Shown here one piece after another: positions 23,331 through 37,900 of a DNA stretch of 64,000 nucleotides. Every line of letters starts with the position of its first letter. Positions within the stretch are counted from its first letter, which is position 1. The stretch is taken from contig BAAFSQ010000009.1 of NCBI GenBank assembly GCA_054661495.1, forward strand, positions 23,145 through 87,144, read 5' to 3'. The notes under the pieces are model-generated. The model did no database searches. It was not told where the DNA came from and worked only from the letters and a program-made list of their open reading frames with translations. The stretch comes from Zygophlyctis sp. KS116. Its lineage: Eukaryota; Chytridiomycota. Position numbers and translations under genes: made by a program.

Positions 23331-26300
23331 ATGGATGAGCCATTTGAGGCAATAATGAATTCTATATTAGCATACTCAAACTCAAATACTATAAATATTG
23401 AATTTAAAGAGTCTAATCCATTCTCATACTCCACAATAACCGCTCCATTGCCACTAAATATCAGTAATTTAGTTAATGAAGCGTCTCAGTTATGTCATAT
23501 TCCTCTGGAATCATGTAATATTAGGAAAAAACTAAAGTTATTCACTCTTACAAAGGATATTCACAGTTATGAACAAAGGACTTTATATAACTTGATGCTG
23601 TATTACGATACTCTACAAACTCAAGACTCAATATTTGTGTCTCCAGATAAAAGGGATGAGTATAAAACTGAACAAATGTTGAATTTAAAAGAAGTCATAA
23701 GAATGGAAGAAGGAGAAAAGATTCAGTATTTTCTCAATATTTCGATCATAGAAGCAAAAGGATTAAAGTCAAAGGCTAAAAAAGGATTGCCAAATAATAC
23801 CTTTGTTAGGCTTTATTATGATGGAATTGTATATACAAGTTTATTATTTAATAATTCTCTTGATCCAAGGTATAATCTTGATGTATCTCTGCCTGTAAGA
23901 GATATTAACAAGGCCATACATGTCTCTGTTTGGTTAGATAAGGAATCGAATCCTGAAGAAAATGGTGCATTCTTGGGAAGTTGTATTATCGGACATGATG
24001 ACAGTTATAGTTGGGTAACACTAGGAAAGAGAAGTGGGCGTTCTCATGTTTCCGGAAAGATTCTTGTGTCAGTTAAAAATATAAAGCCATTTAAAGATGT
24101 ATTGGTATCTTACCCAATTCTAAAATTCATTCCAGCAAAGGCTGAAATTCTCTATGAACAAGTTGCAAGATCAATGTTATCAAAGAATTATGATCAATTA
24201 CAAAAAGGAATAGAAATAGATCACTCAAGGCTTATTTCTTTACTAGAGAAAACATGGAGAATATCAAATGATTTAAGAGTTGGAATATTATTTGATGAAG
24301 CTATAGAAATGTTTGCTAGAGGAAAACTGTCTGCTGTGTTTTATAAAAATACTATACATGATGACGTAATACGACAGTATAAAAGTAATCGATATATCTC
24401 TGGAAATGTGAGGAATGTCGCCAATAACCTGATAAGATTTAGAAAAGTATGCGAAGTTAGAGTCAAGGGATTCTTCAATAGTATTGATGATATAAAAACA
24501 CCAGATCAACTTAAGGTGCTTCCTGAATTAATGTCTTCGATTGATCTAGTATTGGAAAAAGAAGTAGAATCTTCTTCTGCATTTGCTGCAAAGATTGAAA
24601 GTCTTTTAGAGAAATCGGTTCATTCAAGATATAAGGATTTACTTGATAAAGCTGACTTTAAAGAACCAATTACTTTTGACAGATTAATGAAACTATTAGA
24701 CGTGCTGGTAGATGAACTAAAAGACTTAAAGATAAATTATAATTTTATCCTATTGGATACTATCAATGTCTCTTATCTCTGTTGTCATTTGTATCTTCGG
24801 CAATTAGTACAAATATTGGAAGATTTCCCAAATATTTTTCAATCAGGCAGAATTACAATGGCAGAAGGTTTTGAAATATACACAAAATCATTAAAGTTTG
24901 GCGATCTTTGTTTATCTGTGGATGCTGGATTTAAATCATTTTTGGATTTCTCGTACTGGTTTACGCCTTTAATTCATGAATGGTTTAAAGCGTCTGAAAA
25001 TAAAATGGTGGAATGGACTAAAAATGCAATTAATCTGGACAAATTTCAGCAGAATACTCCCTTTGAGCCTTCAACATCGCTATCAGATGTGCTTACATTT
25101 CTTCAACAGCAAATAGATTTTATTTTCTCCTTGGAATGGAGAGACAAGGCAGCTAAAACTCTAATGACTGAAAAATTATACCAGAATATAGCTGCTGTAT
25201 TTATTAAATATGCACAGATATTGTCTGAAATGGTTGTTACTGATTTCAAATCATTTTCTCCAACTGCGTTTAATGTAATGAAGAAGCCAAATGCCAAAAA
25301 GAGAATTAAATTTAAAATCAAACTTAAGAATGGGAAAAAACCATTGCTCAATCCTGGAGAATTAAGATTAATGCCAGAAGTACGTATTTTTAACTTTAAA
25401 TTGTAGATGTTGGTTAAAATTGTAAATATAAGCAATCTTTGCCGTGTATTTAAATCTTTAAAACCAGGAAACTTTGAATTGTTTCAATTTGATATTCCTG
25501 ATGGTTCAGAAGAAGATTTATTTGGTCAAACTGATCGATGTATGTTTGAGCTAAATGTTTTGAATGCTTTGGAGGTTCAAATTTCTCGACCTTATAATAC
25601 AACGGTGTCTATCAGAATTACCGACAGTAATGGAACATTTATAGGACAGACATCAAAAAAAATACAGAATATCATCATCAAATGGAATGAAACCTTTTAT
25701 GGCTTTGTGATAAGTCCTGATAAGAAGATTAGATTATTCTTTGAAGTAATCCAAACTGTTCCCGACACTTCAAAAGAATATTTCTTTGCAAGAGGAAAAG
25801 TAGAATTAGATTTTGCTAGTAAAGAATCAAATATAGTCAAACTTGGACCTTTTGGAAAAATAGAGTTTGGAATTTCAGTCATCAGGTCCTTTAACCAAGA
25901 ATTCAGTGAATGTTTAATATCACAAAATGCTAATTACAATATTGACAAAATGAAAGACTTGATTGCAGAACAGATATGTCATGATTTCAAGGAAAAATTC
26001 AAGAAATCTATTTTATATAAACAAAGTCCACTTAGGACCATGTTATCAAATGTCAATAGTATATTACAGAAAAACGAATCTTTGGAAGAAGCAACTGATG
26101 ATAATCTATCATTCTTTCTAGAATTCTTTAATACTAATTTTGATGTATTAACAGATATCATGGAAGAAAAACTTGCCTTTAAAGTCATTCAAGCAGTTTG
26201 GGATAAAATGATTAAAGATCTAGAATCTTTACTTGTGCCTAATCTACATTCAGACAATGTAGATAAAGCCTTGGATGAAAAACAAGTTTTAGCCATACAG

Positions 26301-26638
26301 AATAGCTTTAATGTAAGAATTTATTTATAATATTTTAGAATTTTGCAACTTTCTTTCACGGAGAAGGATCTGGACTACCATCTACTTCTTTAAAAACTCC
26401 AAGAGCAATACAACTTAAACTCATAATTGACAACTACAATAAAAGTAAATCAGAACTTAATCAGAAATACGTAACTTTAAATCAAGAATCGGATGTATTT
26501 AATGAAAAAGAAGGCGTCTTACCTACAGACTGGATTCTTAAATTATTAAAATTAAAAGGACATTTAGACATGGTAGAAAAAGGACTTAAAGCTCGATCAA
26601 ATCGATTTATTCTCAAAACCTTATCAGACTCTTGTTAA
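23331..26638 (+). CDS. YNC13: Munc13/Ync13-like vesicle-priming protein with C2 and MUN domains
   Basis: Fungal Munc13 relatives promote exocytosis and septum integrity at the plasma membrane. Exons 23331-25379, 25407-26312, 26339-26638 (introns 27 and 26 nt) give 1,084 residues. A C2 domain occupies about 125-260 (LNISIIEAKGL, FVRLYYDG, LDPRYNLDVSL). The MUN region follows, with an MHD1 block near 510-600 (YWFTPLIHEWFKASENKMVEW). A second C2-like domain is at about 745-860 (ALEVQISRP, IIIKWNETF) and an MHD2 segment with NFATFFHGEGSGLP created at the second splice. Calcium-coordinating Asp residues in the first C2 are only partly conserved. Its stop codon overlaps the stop of the convergent p24 gene. 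Confidence 0.82.
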
Positions 26639-27339
26639 ATTCTAGACATTGATCCAGGCCTTGAAAAGAAAGTTCTAATCAAAAACACTTGAGCTGCCGA
26701 GATCCCAATCATTAAAGAAGACTCTAAAAACGTAAACCACCGAATTCTAGATTGTGTCGATTTCACTATAATATTTTTAGAAACTTTAAAAATCATACCA
26801 GTAGAAATATTTCTACTTTCACGAGTTTTAATATACATCATCTGTTTATGTAAAGCATCCATTTTTGCATTTAATGAAAGCGTTAGACTATCAAGATTAG
26901 AGACTGTTTGTTTAAGATCTTGCTTTGCAGCATGATCCGTAGACCCAGCAGGCGGTTTAACAGCTTCAGATCCGGCTAAACCATTTTGAGTAATTGTATC
27001 AGACTCTGCCGTCACATCGATATAAATCATCTTTTCAGCAGAGTCATGATTAATAAAACAAAATGAATATTCTCCTGGAGATGTTGCAGAAAAAACATAA
27101 TCTCCAGTTGAATCCTTGTCAGCCTCTAAAACAACTTCATCTTTTGGACTGTGCACTTGAGTACTTATTTCATAATTTCCAGAGGCGCCAGCAGATTGCA
27201 CAGAATAATAGAATGCAAGCTTCTCACCTCGATACTTGGCTTGCGCATACACACAAATCTCATTATAACCTGTTATTTTTAAAGAGACACCTTCACAAGA
27301 CACAAGTGCAAATAGAAATGTAAAAAGAAGAACAAACAT
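26635..27339 (-). CDS. p24/EMP24-family ER-Golgi cargo receptor
   Basis: Type I membrane protein cycling between ER and Golgi in COPI/COPII vesicles. Exons 27339-26799 and 26765-26635 give 223 residues. Signal peptide of 16 residues, GOLD-domain beta sandwich with the conserved Cys pair (EICVYA and YSFCFIN), a coiled-coil stalk, RESRN then the NSRIRWF-like start of the transmembrane helix, and a tail with FFSR, the COPII-binding FF pair. The 33-nt stretch 26766-26798 has intron ends and is a multiple of three without a stop; removing it restores the usual spacing (TVKSTQSRIRW), so I treat it as an intron. Confidence 0.87.
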   Translation of the reverse strand: MFVLLFTFLFALVSCEGVSLKITGYNEICVYAQAKYRGEKLAFYYSVQSAGASGNYEISTQVHSPKDEVVLEADKDSTGDYVFSATSPGEYSFCFINHDSAEKMIYIDVTAESDTITQNGLAGSEAVKPPAGSTDHAAKQDLKQTVSNLDSLTLSLNAKMDALHKQMMYIKTRESRNISTGMIFKVSKNIIVKSTQSRIRWFTFLESSLMIGISAAQVFLIRTFFSRPGSMSRI

Positions 27340-27352
27340 TTTTTAACCTTTT

Positions 27353-28886
27353 TTAAATTCGCGTCAGAGATTCCAAAGTTTCAAACTTTTCAGCCTTCAA
27401 GTCTTCATCAATCAAATCTCCATTCAAATCCACATATTCATTCATTCCATTACCCATTTGAACAGGTGATTCAGTCAAGACAGTCTTTCTGAAAGCTAAA
27501 CGATCCAAATATAACTGTTGTCTTTCACGAGCCAATGACTGTTTTTCCAATTCCAAAAGTGACTCCAACTCTTCAAAATGAGATAATTTAATCTTCATCT
27601 TTTTTAATTCAAGCTCAACTAAAGTACTGGTAAGTTTTGAGAGTTCCTTGTCTTGATTTTCTGCTAAAACATGGGCTTTTGCTGCTGCAGATCCTAGAGC
27701 AGTACCACCAGCCTTTTCCAAAATATTAGAATTTTCAGTTTTTCCCTTTTCTAATTGAGATATAGCTGCTTTTGCGGCTTCAGAAGCAACTTTTGGAGGT
27801 ACTACTGTAGCTAAAAAGGCAGTCAAGGTTAAAATAGGATTATCAGAAGGTGAAAAAGGTATTCTGTGATATTGAAGAGGTCCTAAATCAGATACAGTTC
27901 CATCAACAGATTCATTTCCAGGTTTACGTAAATAAGGATCTTCAATTGGCAACTGTAAAAATTTGAGAATGCATTCATCTCTAGTCTTGGTTCCTACATG
28001 ATCTGAAACTTTATTCCAATCTTCTTCATACAATTCAATCCCTTCCAAGAGTAATAATGTTTCAGAATCAGACCATCCTTCTCCTTCATTACTTCCATTT
28101 CCTGATTCTAACCTTGTAAAATCTCCAGAAAATAATGTTGATGGGAATCTTCCATCCAAATAACACATGTGACATAAATCAATAGAAGCATATTTTGAAC
28201 AATGATAACGAGATTTTGTACAATCTACACCACATGTAGTACAATTCCATTTCTTTATATTAGAGTCTGGAGCTGATTCTTCAACTTCTTGCTTGACTTT
28301 TTTCTCTTCTTCATAGACTGATTTAGAGAGACTTAAATTAGAAGGTAAAGGCTCAACATTATTAACTTTACTTTTTGTAGCCATTCCATTAGATTTTATC
28401 ATTGGAGCACTAGGTGCTAAAGGCTGAATACCTCTAGGAGTATCAACAGAAACTCTAAAATGTCCTGTAAATGGAGGACCCATACTAGAAGGTCTAGATT
28501 CAGCATCAACCTTTTTTTTAAATTTTTTCTAAAATTACCTGATAGTTTATTAGACCCCATTGTTCCAAAAACGCATGAACTCTAATGATTGCACATACAT
28601 CTCCTGCTAAATTCCTTCGAGATGCCGTCACAGTAAGATATTCCGATGGGTTTAGTCTGTAAGTATTCATCATAAAGTCCCGATAGTCCTTGTAGACTTG
28701 TGGGGTTTTAGATCGATTCTTGTTATTAAAGAATTCTGGCAGTGCTTTCTCTTCAATCTCATGGATTTTATGGAAATTAAACCAGGCAGCGTACGAAGGA
28801 ATAATGATTTCTGCGGTTTGGGTGGATAGATTGGAGTCTGAGACTGTTACTTGGAATCCTGGATCAAAATTAGAGTTCAAATCCAT
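27353..28886 (-). CDS. SWI3/RSC8/SMARCC-family chromatin remodelling subunit
   Basis: Scaffold subunit of SWI/SNF or RSC complexes in the nucleus. Exons 28886-28539 and 28510-27353 (28-nt intron) give 501 residues. SWIRM domain at about 25-120 ([27 protein letters not shown] in two halves, [25 protein letters not shown] across the intron), a ZZ-type zinc finger (CTTCGVDC...YHCSK...LCHMCY), a SANT domain ([20 protein letters not shown]), the conserved LPIEDPYL and NPIL stretches, and a C-terminal leucine-zipper helix used for dimerisation. Size is close to yeast Rsc8, smaller than Swi3. Its stop is 13 nt from the p24 start on the same strand. Confidence 0.92.
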
Positions 28887-28984
28887 TTTTTTACAACTTT
28901 TGACGCAACCCTCAGACTTGATCTCAACAATATTCCTCTCAATATGTAAATTATTTTAAATAAAACATCCAAATACATCTTTTT

Positions 28985-31900
28985 TTATTCTCTAAGCTTT
29001 ACCTTTTTTTCTATAGGTACTAGACTGGCGAGCGTATTAGGCTTCTTGACAGAGTCTGGAAATAGTTTTGGTGGCTTTTCCAATGACATGGACATTCTCT
29101 TTGAGTACCATTTGCGTCCCTGAGATGATAATACGGCTGGTATGGCTGGAGGACGGATGAGCCATGGGCCAAGATCTGGTTGTAAAACAGACGGCTTTCT
29201 ATTAATAATTTAAAAAATACCTCTTTAAATGGGATTCTAGAATAATTATCAAGTGAAGACTGGGAAAGGCGAACTACAGGACAGACAACTTTCCATAAAT
29301 CTTCTTCTCCTAAATATCTGTTTTCTTCAATCATGTTTAATTTGATTTTAGGAAATACAGATGTGTCAGATCTAGCAAATGCTTTAACTGATTCAGAAGT
29401 CATGACTGGAAGAACTGTACTGTCCACAACCAATTCATAGCAAATGGGTTTAGAATGGCCAGGTAAGCTTAATAATAACTTGGCTTCATCTTCGCCTTCA
29501 TCTCCTCCCTATAGATTTAAAATAGTCAAGTATTACTTCAACAATGACTTCAATTTTTGCTGATGAATGAGGTTCGATTATTAATTTTGTAGTGGAGAAT
29601 TTTAAAGACATTCGCTTGTTTTTCCCAAAGAAACATCCTTCTTTTATCTCTGCTCCGTTAAAATCTGTAATCATAGTCTCAATAACAGTATCTCCAGTGT
29701 TTTGGATTTCAAAAGTCTTTGTAACCGATGTTCCGGTTGTGATTTTAGCATAGTCCATACTAATTCTGTTGGCAGATATAGTGACACCGGCATTTGTATT
29801 TGTTTTTGTTTGGGGTTGAGTCGAACCAGAATTTGGACTTTGTTGTTTGAACTCTTCATTCATGACTGGTGTTTCAGCATCTAGCGAACAATCATTAATT
29901 TGAATACCAAATTCGCCACCAATTCCCTGCATTTTTATACTGTACAAAACTTCAAACTCTTTGGCGGAAGAATATGTTTCATCTCGATAAACATCTTCCA
30001 AGACCTCTTCTAGACTTTCTTCTTCTTCTATATATGAAAAAGTAAGTAACCCCAAAAATTCTCCTTTATTTGCAGGATTGAATGTTATCTTTATAGTTCT
30101 TGAGCAATTTGGATTTAACAAAAATTCCCTACAAATTTAGCCGTTAAACAATATTTACAAAGGCTGCACTAAAAACACTGGATTGTCAGATCTCGCCCTA
30201 ACGATAAATGGCACACTTGTTGGATTAGAGACGCTGATCTCTTTAAATTCCGGACTAGATACGCCAACTACTCCAAAAAACGCTTCAGACTCTTCGCATC
30301 CTAATTTGGGAGAAACGCAGTCTCCAATCAGATCAATAATAAAGTTTCCTTGGTCAGATTCTAAGTAAGCCTTTGCAAGATATTCTACCGAAAACTGCGG
30401 AGAAAACATTATTGACAATTCTCTACTCTTTTTTGGCATCAAAATACCCTAATTAGTATTAGATATATCAATAATACACAGTGTTCCCCAATGATATTGA
30501 AAATTTCTTTATATTCTTCGCTAACGAATATCTTCCAATTAAGCGTTCGACGAGATGGATTTTTTAAATTAAATTTATGATTTCGAGACTTATATGACAA
30601 TAGCGAGCCAAAATCTATCGATCGGATAACTTCCAAAGGAGGACTCACCTGATAAAGTAAACCATAAAAATATTACATCAATCAAAGCCCCTTTCATAGG
30701 CAGCACAATAGGACTCATAGAATCCAAATGAGTAGTCAGCGTTATTTTACCTGTGTATAACTGGCTACTAGGAGCTATTTCATCATCTTTGAACTCCCTG
30801 CTAAGCAGTGTAACTGAAATCGTTTCAAACATTTTAGGACCGATAGTTTTTGAGGAAGAAATTACTGAGAATTGCTTGAAATTAGATAACTAGTAAATTA
30901 CATCGCCCTCTGTTTCAGGCCAAAATGCGATTTCAAACACATTAGGATTATAAATAACCGTGTCTAAACTTCCTCCGGATCCATACGGCTTAAAATTAAA
31001 TTTAGATAGGTTACCAGTGACCCAAAATTTAGTTCAGCAATGAGGTTATTTTGGAGCGCAGATTTATGGTCATATTGTCCATCTGCAAGGAAGACTATAC
31101 TTTGAACTGAAAATGAAACATTTATCGGAATGACGTATGAAGCTCCATCTGTTACAGAAATTTTAAGAAACGCTTGTGGAGGCTCCATTTTCGACATCAT
31201 TGACAGATAGTCAGAGTCCAATAGACCATTTTTATCTGTTTTAACTTCTAGAAACGCTTTAATCCAAAGACTCGCAGAAGCCCTATTATTTTATTTAACA
31301 ATCAACCTACGAATCTTGTGAAGTAGACAGACTAAAAATGGCGGGCTCGACAGATACAAATTCAGACAGACAAGCATTTGCGCTCGATATAGGATTGGTT
31401 GAGTAAACATAGCAATTTCCTACGATATCGAATTTGCAACCATTCCATATTGTCAACTATTTCAGAATAAGACATAATGTAGATTACGTTTAATTCACAA
31501 AGACTACAGAAATCCAATTTACCTAAGTCTAATTCCTTTGGCAAGGTATTTCCATTCAACTTGTATTCTACACCTTGTCCGCTTAGTCGGAGAACTCTTT
31601 TGGCAATCTGTGTGGTAAAAGTTATATCTGAATCATAAAACGTAACTTCCTTTGGGGTAAATATTAAAATAACTTCAACAGATTCATTTGGATTAATGCT
31701 TCCAGTCATAAGTGAATTGTCTTTAAATGAAATCTGATCATTATATTGCCAAATGTCAGACACAGAATACTCAACTGTTGCGTTTCCCTGAGAATCATCC
31801 CACAAAAACATACCTCATTTTTCAAAATAATCTCAGCTTTCACCGAAGAATTGATACTACATCTTCCAAAACTCACTATTTCTGGTTGAAAAGTCAATTT

Positions 31901-34900
31901 AGGGACCCCATTGGCTCCTTGAAGCTTAAATTCTCCCACATTGATCCATTCATCTTCCTTTGATTGCTATCAATATTAAAAAAAATATTTACTACTTTCT
32001 TTTCCACGGTTACAATGTACTCCACCAAATCACATACTTCTCCTTCAGGCGCAGCAAATCTGAAAGTAAGCGTGTCTTCATGACCTGGATTGAGCCGTCC
32101 TTCTTAACATTTTAAACATATAATATAAATACCTGCAGCACTGACTAAGGACCAACTATCATGGATTTTACCATCGGCTGACGGAATACTTTGTAAAATT
32201 ATTCGCCAATCCACAATATAGTTTCCAAAATTTTTAATCGAACGACTGACATCTACACTAGTACCCATCAAAATTCTCCCTACAGATATATCACTCTCAA
32301 TATCTAAAGCAATTTCATCTTTGAAAGTTTGGAAGCTAAAGGGAAATTCTTGCATAATTGGTTTGGTAAGGTGTGTAGAAATCTGGAAACAGCCTTCATA
32401 AATGGCAACTTCTTCTGGGATCATCGCCAAACATATTTCAAGAACTTCTCCTGGCTTCAGCTGCTTCTTAGAGGACCAATTTGGATTAAATGACAATTCA
32501 TAATACTTCACCTTGGTATTTCCTGCTAAAAATTTATAAGAAATTGGAATATCAAGAGTCCCATCATTGGTTATCAATATTTTTCGCTCTTCTCTGGTGT
32601 AATATTTCATGTTTATAAATGAAAGATCGCCATCCAATTTCCAACTACAAGTACCAGCCTTGAACTTGAAAGGAAGTGGGAGAGGACTTCCATTTTCTTG
32701 TGTGACTTGTATGATATCTTTAACATTTTCAACCTGAAAAGGCTCAAAAATGATTCTGACCTCTTTAGAAGATTCATTCTTTATAGGTAAAAGTCCAGAG
32801 TGATTCCTTTCAAACTCAAACTTGAAATATTTAGGAAACACTAACCCGGCGAATCCTTCAATATTTCCTACATTTTCGATAATAAGAGTTTTCTCATAAA
32901 TGTTTCCGATTACACATGTCCCCCAATCTAAGCCCTTAAATATCTCGTCTAAAGTTGAAGTGAATTTGAACTCAAATTTAGAACCGCCCCCCAATCCACG
33001 TAGAGAAATGTTTATCGGATCCTTAAGCCATAAAATCTTTAAGAATGATTTGAATTCCCCTTCTTTTGCTGGATGGAAAACTACATTAATAATTTTTTTC
33101 TCGCCTGTATCTAGAAGCCCCTCTTCAATACTCGCACTAAATACTTGCACAGCTGGAGTGAGTCCATCAGATACAGCCTCATTTGAGAATTCCAGCTTCC
33201 AAGTATCTTTATAAGTCCCGACATTTGAAATTGTCAAGGAAATCTTAGACTCAGTATGCCTATTAACTAGACCAAAATCTATAGTTTTGATGTCTGATTC
33301 GAGATTCGGAGATCCTGCACGGCATTTTACAATAAAACTACGAACCAGGTCTTCATCAGACATAACATTAAACTTTTGCCGATAAATTCCACATTCATAA
33401 GATAAAAATGTAGATTTCAGACTGATTGTAGTTCCTGGACATACATCCCCATAACTGGGTTGAATCGTGAAAGGATTTTCCAAGGTTTCATTCGATACGT
33501 TAGATACGTTAGAATTCTCTCTTGGTCTTACAACGTCGGAAATGTCAGCAACAACTACAAACGGAAAAGCCATATTACCATCATTGGAGATATCAAACAG
33601 ACAAATAGGTTCACTGCTAGTACCACTTCTAATGAGACCAAAATCATATATCTCTTCACATATAGCTGCTGGAAGAGAGCTTTCAAGGGGTTTCGCCAAA
33701 TCGATGAGATCCGCAGATTTTTCCAATTTTCGAAGAGTTTGGCCCAAAAAATCCTTATTTCGGACCCATTTTCCATCCGTTATTTTTTCCTTTACTGTTT
33801 TCACAACTTTAAAAGTTTCTTTGATTATTTCCAGGGAAATATTGTTCATGTCCAAACCATTAAGTTGATCAAGAATAGCTTTTGTTTCGGAATCTGATGC
33901 AGCATTTTTGGTTGATTCTACTTTGGAGTATATATTTTCCAGGGATTTTTTCATTGTATCAGCTGTGTCAGTTAATTGAACCATAAGTGCAGTAAAACCG
34001 GGTTCACGAGATAATACAGGATCATCTACTTCTTTAGTAACATCCAGATCTTGCTGGGTTACTATTTTTGAAACACTTCCTGGAGTCCCAGAGCGGTATC
34101 GACGCTGTGAATTTGCGCTCGTCAACTGGCTTCTGGGAGAAGCCGGAGTAGTAGGAATCAATCCCCCATTATCATCAAGCTGTTTGAGCTGGAGCTCGAA
34201 GTCCTTCTCCAATTTTTCGAGATCAGCCACGAATGACAGAGCTAATGACGCATGTACGTCATGTGCCTTTAACTCAGTTCTTGAATGCCTCAAATTTGAC
34301 CCATCAAATATTTGACTGTGTGAGAGGGATTTCGGTGGTTGAGATTGTCGTCTAGCAGACTGAACAGATACCGGCCGGGAAGAAGAATTTGACCCTGATA
34401 TACTTTTGGAAAAAGGACTCTGAGTATCATCCTCCATTTCTGCAACATGTAGTCCTGTAATGTTAAAGGCATTTAAATTTTACCGGCTATAAGATCCTTG
34501 AGATTTTCTATATGTGCAAAGAGGATTTCCTGTTTGGCCCTTCCCATACTTTCGCGATTATTAGATGCTATGGATTTAGCTGTAGAACCAGGCTGGTTTG
34601 AGATCTTTGCAATTCCTTTGCCACCTATTCCCGTCGCCACACCTGAATATGATTCGCCATCTTTTGTGCTGATATTGAAATTCAGCTCATAAGATCCAAG
34701 ATAAAGTCTTGGCTTGATGAACAGTTTAGCAACTAACATTTCTCCGGGTGCAATACTTCCACAGCTAGGTTCAAAATAAAAAATATCAAAATCCATAGAT
34801 GCTAATGGAACTTTATCTTGAAATTGGTCGAGTATAGTAAATTGAAAATCAATTGTCCGAAATCCGGTATTAGATAGAGTGATCGGGCTAAATCGTGGCT

Positions 34901-37900
34901 TTCCAATGCATGATATTCCAAAATCAATATGTAGATGACCTGGTGGTATTTTCAAATATGGAACTCCAACCACGCCATAACAAGTGGTGGACTTAACTCC
35001 TGCGTCGGTCTTAAAAGTGATTTGCGTTTTCAGAGAGTCATAGGTTTTTGGGAAAAATTTAATATACAAGGTTAGAACTTCTCCAGCTTCTAACTGGCCG
35101 GTTTCTTTATCAAGAGTAATAAAAGAACCCGATATTTCTGAGGTCCACGTGCATAAGGCATTCCCATCGTTAATGATCTTAAATGGGATTGATTTTTCTG
35201 TGTCAATATACACAGTTCCAAAATCAAGCTCGGAACAACTGAACTTGAATGATGGTATTCCAATTTTTGATTTCAAAGGAATATTCTGTGTAATCCATTC
35301 TGTATTGGATACTTTTTGCCATAACGCTCGGATATATGCCGATCCTGTGGACACGTGTGTGCAATCCAATAAGATTTTAATAGACACAAAATTTCCTGGA
35401 AAAATTGTATCACGATATTCAAGTGGATCACCAGATAAAAACCGATAATTTGGGCTGGATTGAACAATTTCTAATTCAATATTCATAGGGAGATATCCCA
35501 CATTCTTAACAGAAAAATATTTTTCTACCTTTGATCCTATTTTTATATTCCCCCAATCTAATGAATCTTCAGATGACCATTGAGAAGACCCACCTGTACC
35601 AGACAAAAAAATTGTTTTTTCTCCATATTGATGCCTGAATACAGCTCCTCCCAGTACTCGGACCTGTCCTTTTGTTGGGTGAAACTCAACAGGTATCTCT
35701 ACTTTCATACCGGGCGACAGACTCCATCTAAGATTATTAATTAAATAGTCTGAATGAATCGATCGTAAATAAAATTCCTGGTGTTCAAATGAAAAATTGA
35801 TGACTTTAACTATTTGGATCGGAATTGACGATGAAACTGAACCTTTCACAATTCCTACTGAATAAAGAGCATCTGCCTCTCTTTGATTTTTGGATCTATT
35901 CGCTTCATTAGTTTCAATAGGCACTAAGCCAAAATCTACACCTTTGGGGATAAATTCTAATGGTCTGTAACCAGATCCTTTCATTTTGATTTTAAGAGAC
36001 TTAATTGATAAATTCTCAGCAGATTCATTTAGATCGAATTTGTAAGAGACTGAAAGTTCAGATATTGAATTTTTCCCATAAATGGTTCTATATCCAAGCC
36101 TGAAATGATATGAATGGTAAGGCGAAAGTCTGGGGATCAAATTAAAGGTATCTATAGAACTTGAAGTATTATCTGAGTCCGAAAGAACTATAATTCTGTG
36201 TCCTTGTTTCCCGTAATGCAGATTTTCGTTACTTTTTTGTTCTAAAACGGTGCTTGAGATGCCTTTGATATCTTTAAGTGATATAATCCAAGCGAGTCTT
36301 CTTCGGACAAAGCTCCATAAATCTCTTTCCCTATATATATCCCCATTCGATGTCAAAGATGTGTTTGAGACTGTATTAGTCACACCGACAAAATGAAGTC
36401 GAACCAAAGATGGGTTGGTACTTGTAACTTTATGAATGGCTAACGGCAATGTCCCCTTGTTAGTTAAATAAACAGAAATCCAGCTTATTGTGTCCTCCAT
36501 TTGAAAGCCAAAATCTATGGGTTTTTTGTGATATTTTTCAGATATCAACTCTGCTGTACCACCAGTTGCATTAAGTACTATTACCTGATGCTTATTCGAA
36601 TAAAAAATGTGTAGTTTTGATATAACTCTACCGGATTCAGATGGCTTGAATGAAACTGTGAATTTACAAGACGTTTTGGGGGCAAGCTCGATCGTGTTAG
36701 GAATAATATAAAAGGGCAATGAGGCTAATATGCTAATGCGAGATTTGAAGTTCCCAGAGTTTGTTGCTGTAAAAGTCTTGGAACATTCTTCTGATACAAG
36801 AACGCAACCAAAATCAATCATATCAGGCACTTCGGAAATTGATGATACACAAGCTTGCCCTCTTAAAGATAAAAAGCCTATTTTACAAAATGATAATTCC
36901 TTTGAATCTGATTTTCGAGCATAAATTTCAGCTATTGCTTCATATTGACCGCTCGCTTCTGATGCGAATCTAACTGTTAATGAACTGGACTCCCCTCCAA
37001 ATAACTCCCCTTCTTTTTTGGTGAAGATGAATGAGTTATATTTTTTGGAACCGTCGTTGATTTTCAAAATCCAAAAAATGCTTTCTTCTTGAATATTGTG
37101 AATTGTGACGGTAAGTTCAGACGCTTGTCCAGTTGAGATTTCTCCTCCTGATGCCTCGATCATTCCAAAGTCTAAAAATGTTATTCCATCACTGTTAGGA
37201 AAAGGTGTGACAATTACGTTCAGAGACTGCTCAGCAAAAATCTGTCCAGAATCAAAGCCGCCATCTTCTTCAGTTACTGCGAAAACGGCGCCTTTGACCG
37301 ATATATATGGCGGAATATTAGAAGGAGGAGAAAATAAAATTTCAAATTGCCGAACTTCACCCGATTCAATACAAGCATTTCCCTGGCTAGGAGTAAACAG
37401 TGGCGAAGTAAATATGCTTAACGACTTCATGATTTTGCCACTGTTTGAAAAAGAAAAAGCAATAGATTTAGATCTGAATGTCTTAAAACCTTCAGAAGTT
37501 CCAGTGGATGTATCAAAATATGATCCTATCGAACATTATTTACGCATTCATACCTGGCATCAAAAATCCACGAGGAAATTCGCCCAATAATCTAAAATCA
37601 CGTTTTTTATCTGAACCAGTCGTTTGCTGATTCTCAAGAAAAAAAATTTCTCTTTCTGAGGAAGTGGGATATTCATTTTCCATTTTACTGGAACTAATCC
37701 ATTTTTTGAAAAATTCCAGAGCCTGGCTGTTGCAAACATTGTCAGCTCCGATGCATATTCCGATCAGCTTTAATGGTTGACGAAGCAAGGTACAATCAAA
37801 ATTATTTGGATTGGGATTAAAGATCAACAAAGAGATAATTTGAATAAGAGGTCCCTGGTCATGTGCGTTAAAAGTAAAAGAAATCGGTATAACTGAGAAT

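Noticed and set aside
29195-29220. A 22-nt form of the last intron of the giant gene ending TAATAG
   Set aside because: It would switch to a frame with a poor protein; ending at AAAG four bases later keeps phase and gives a sensible, proline-rich C-terminus.
33460-33897. Long plus-strand frames opposite the giant ASH gene (also at 37105-37590 and 38423-38734)
   Set aside because: They are antisense shadows of exons with clear ASH patterns and have no coding character of their own.
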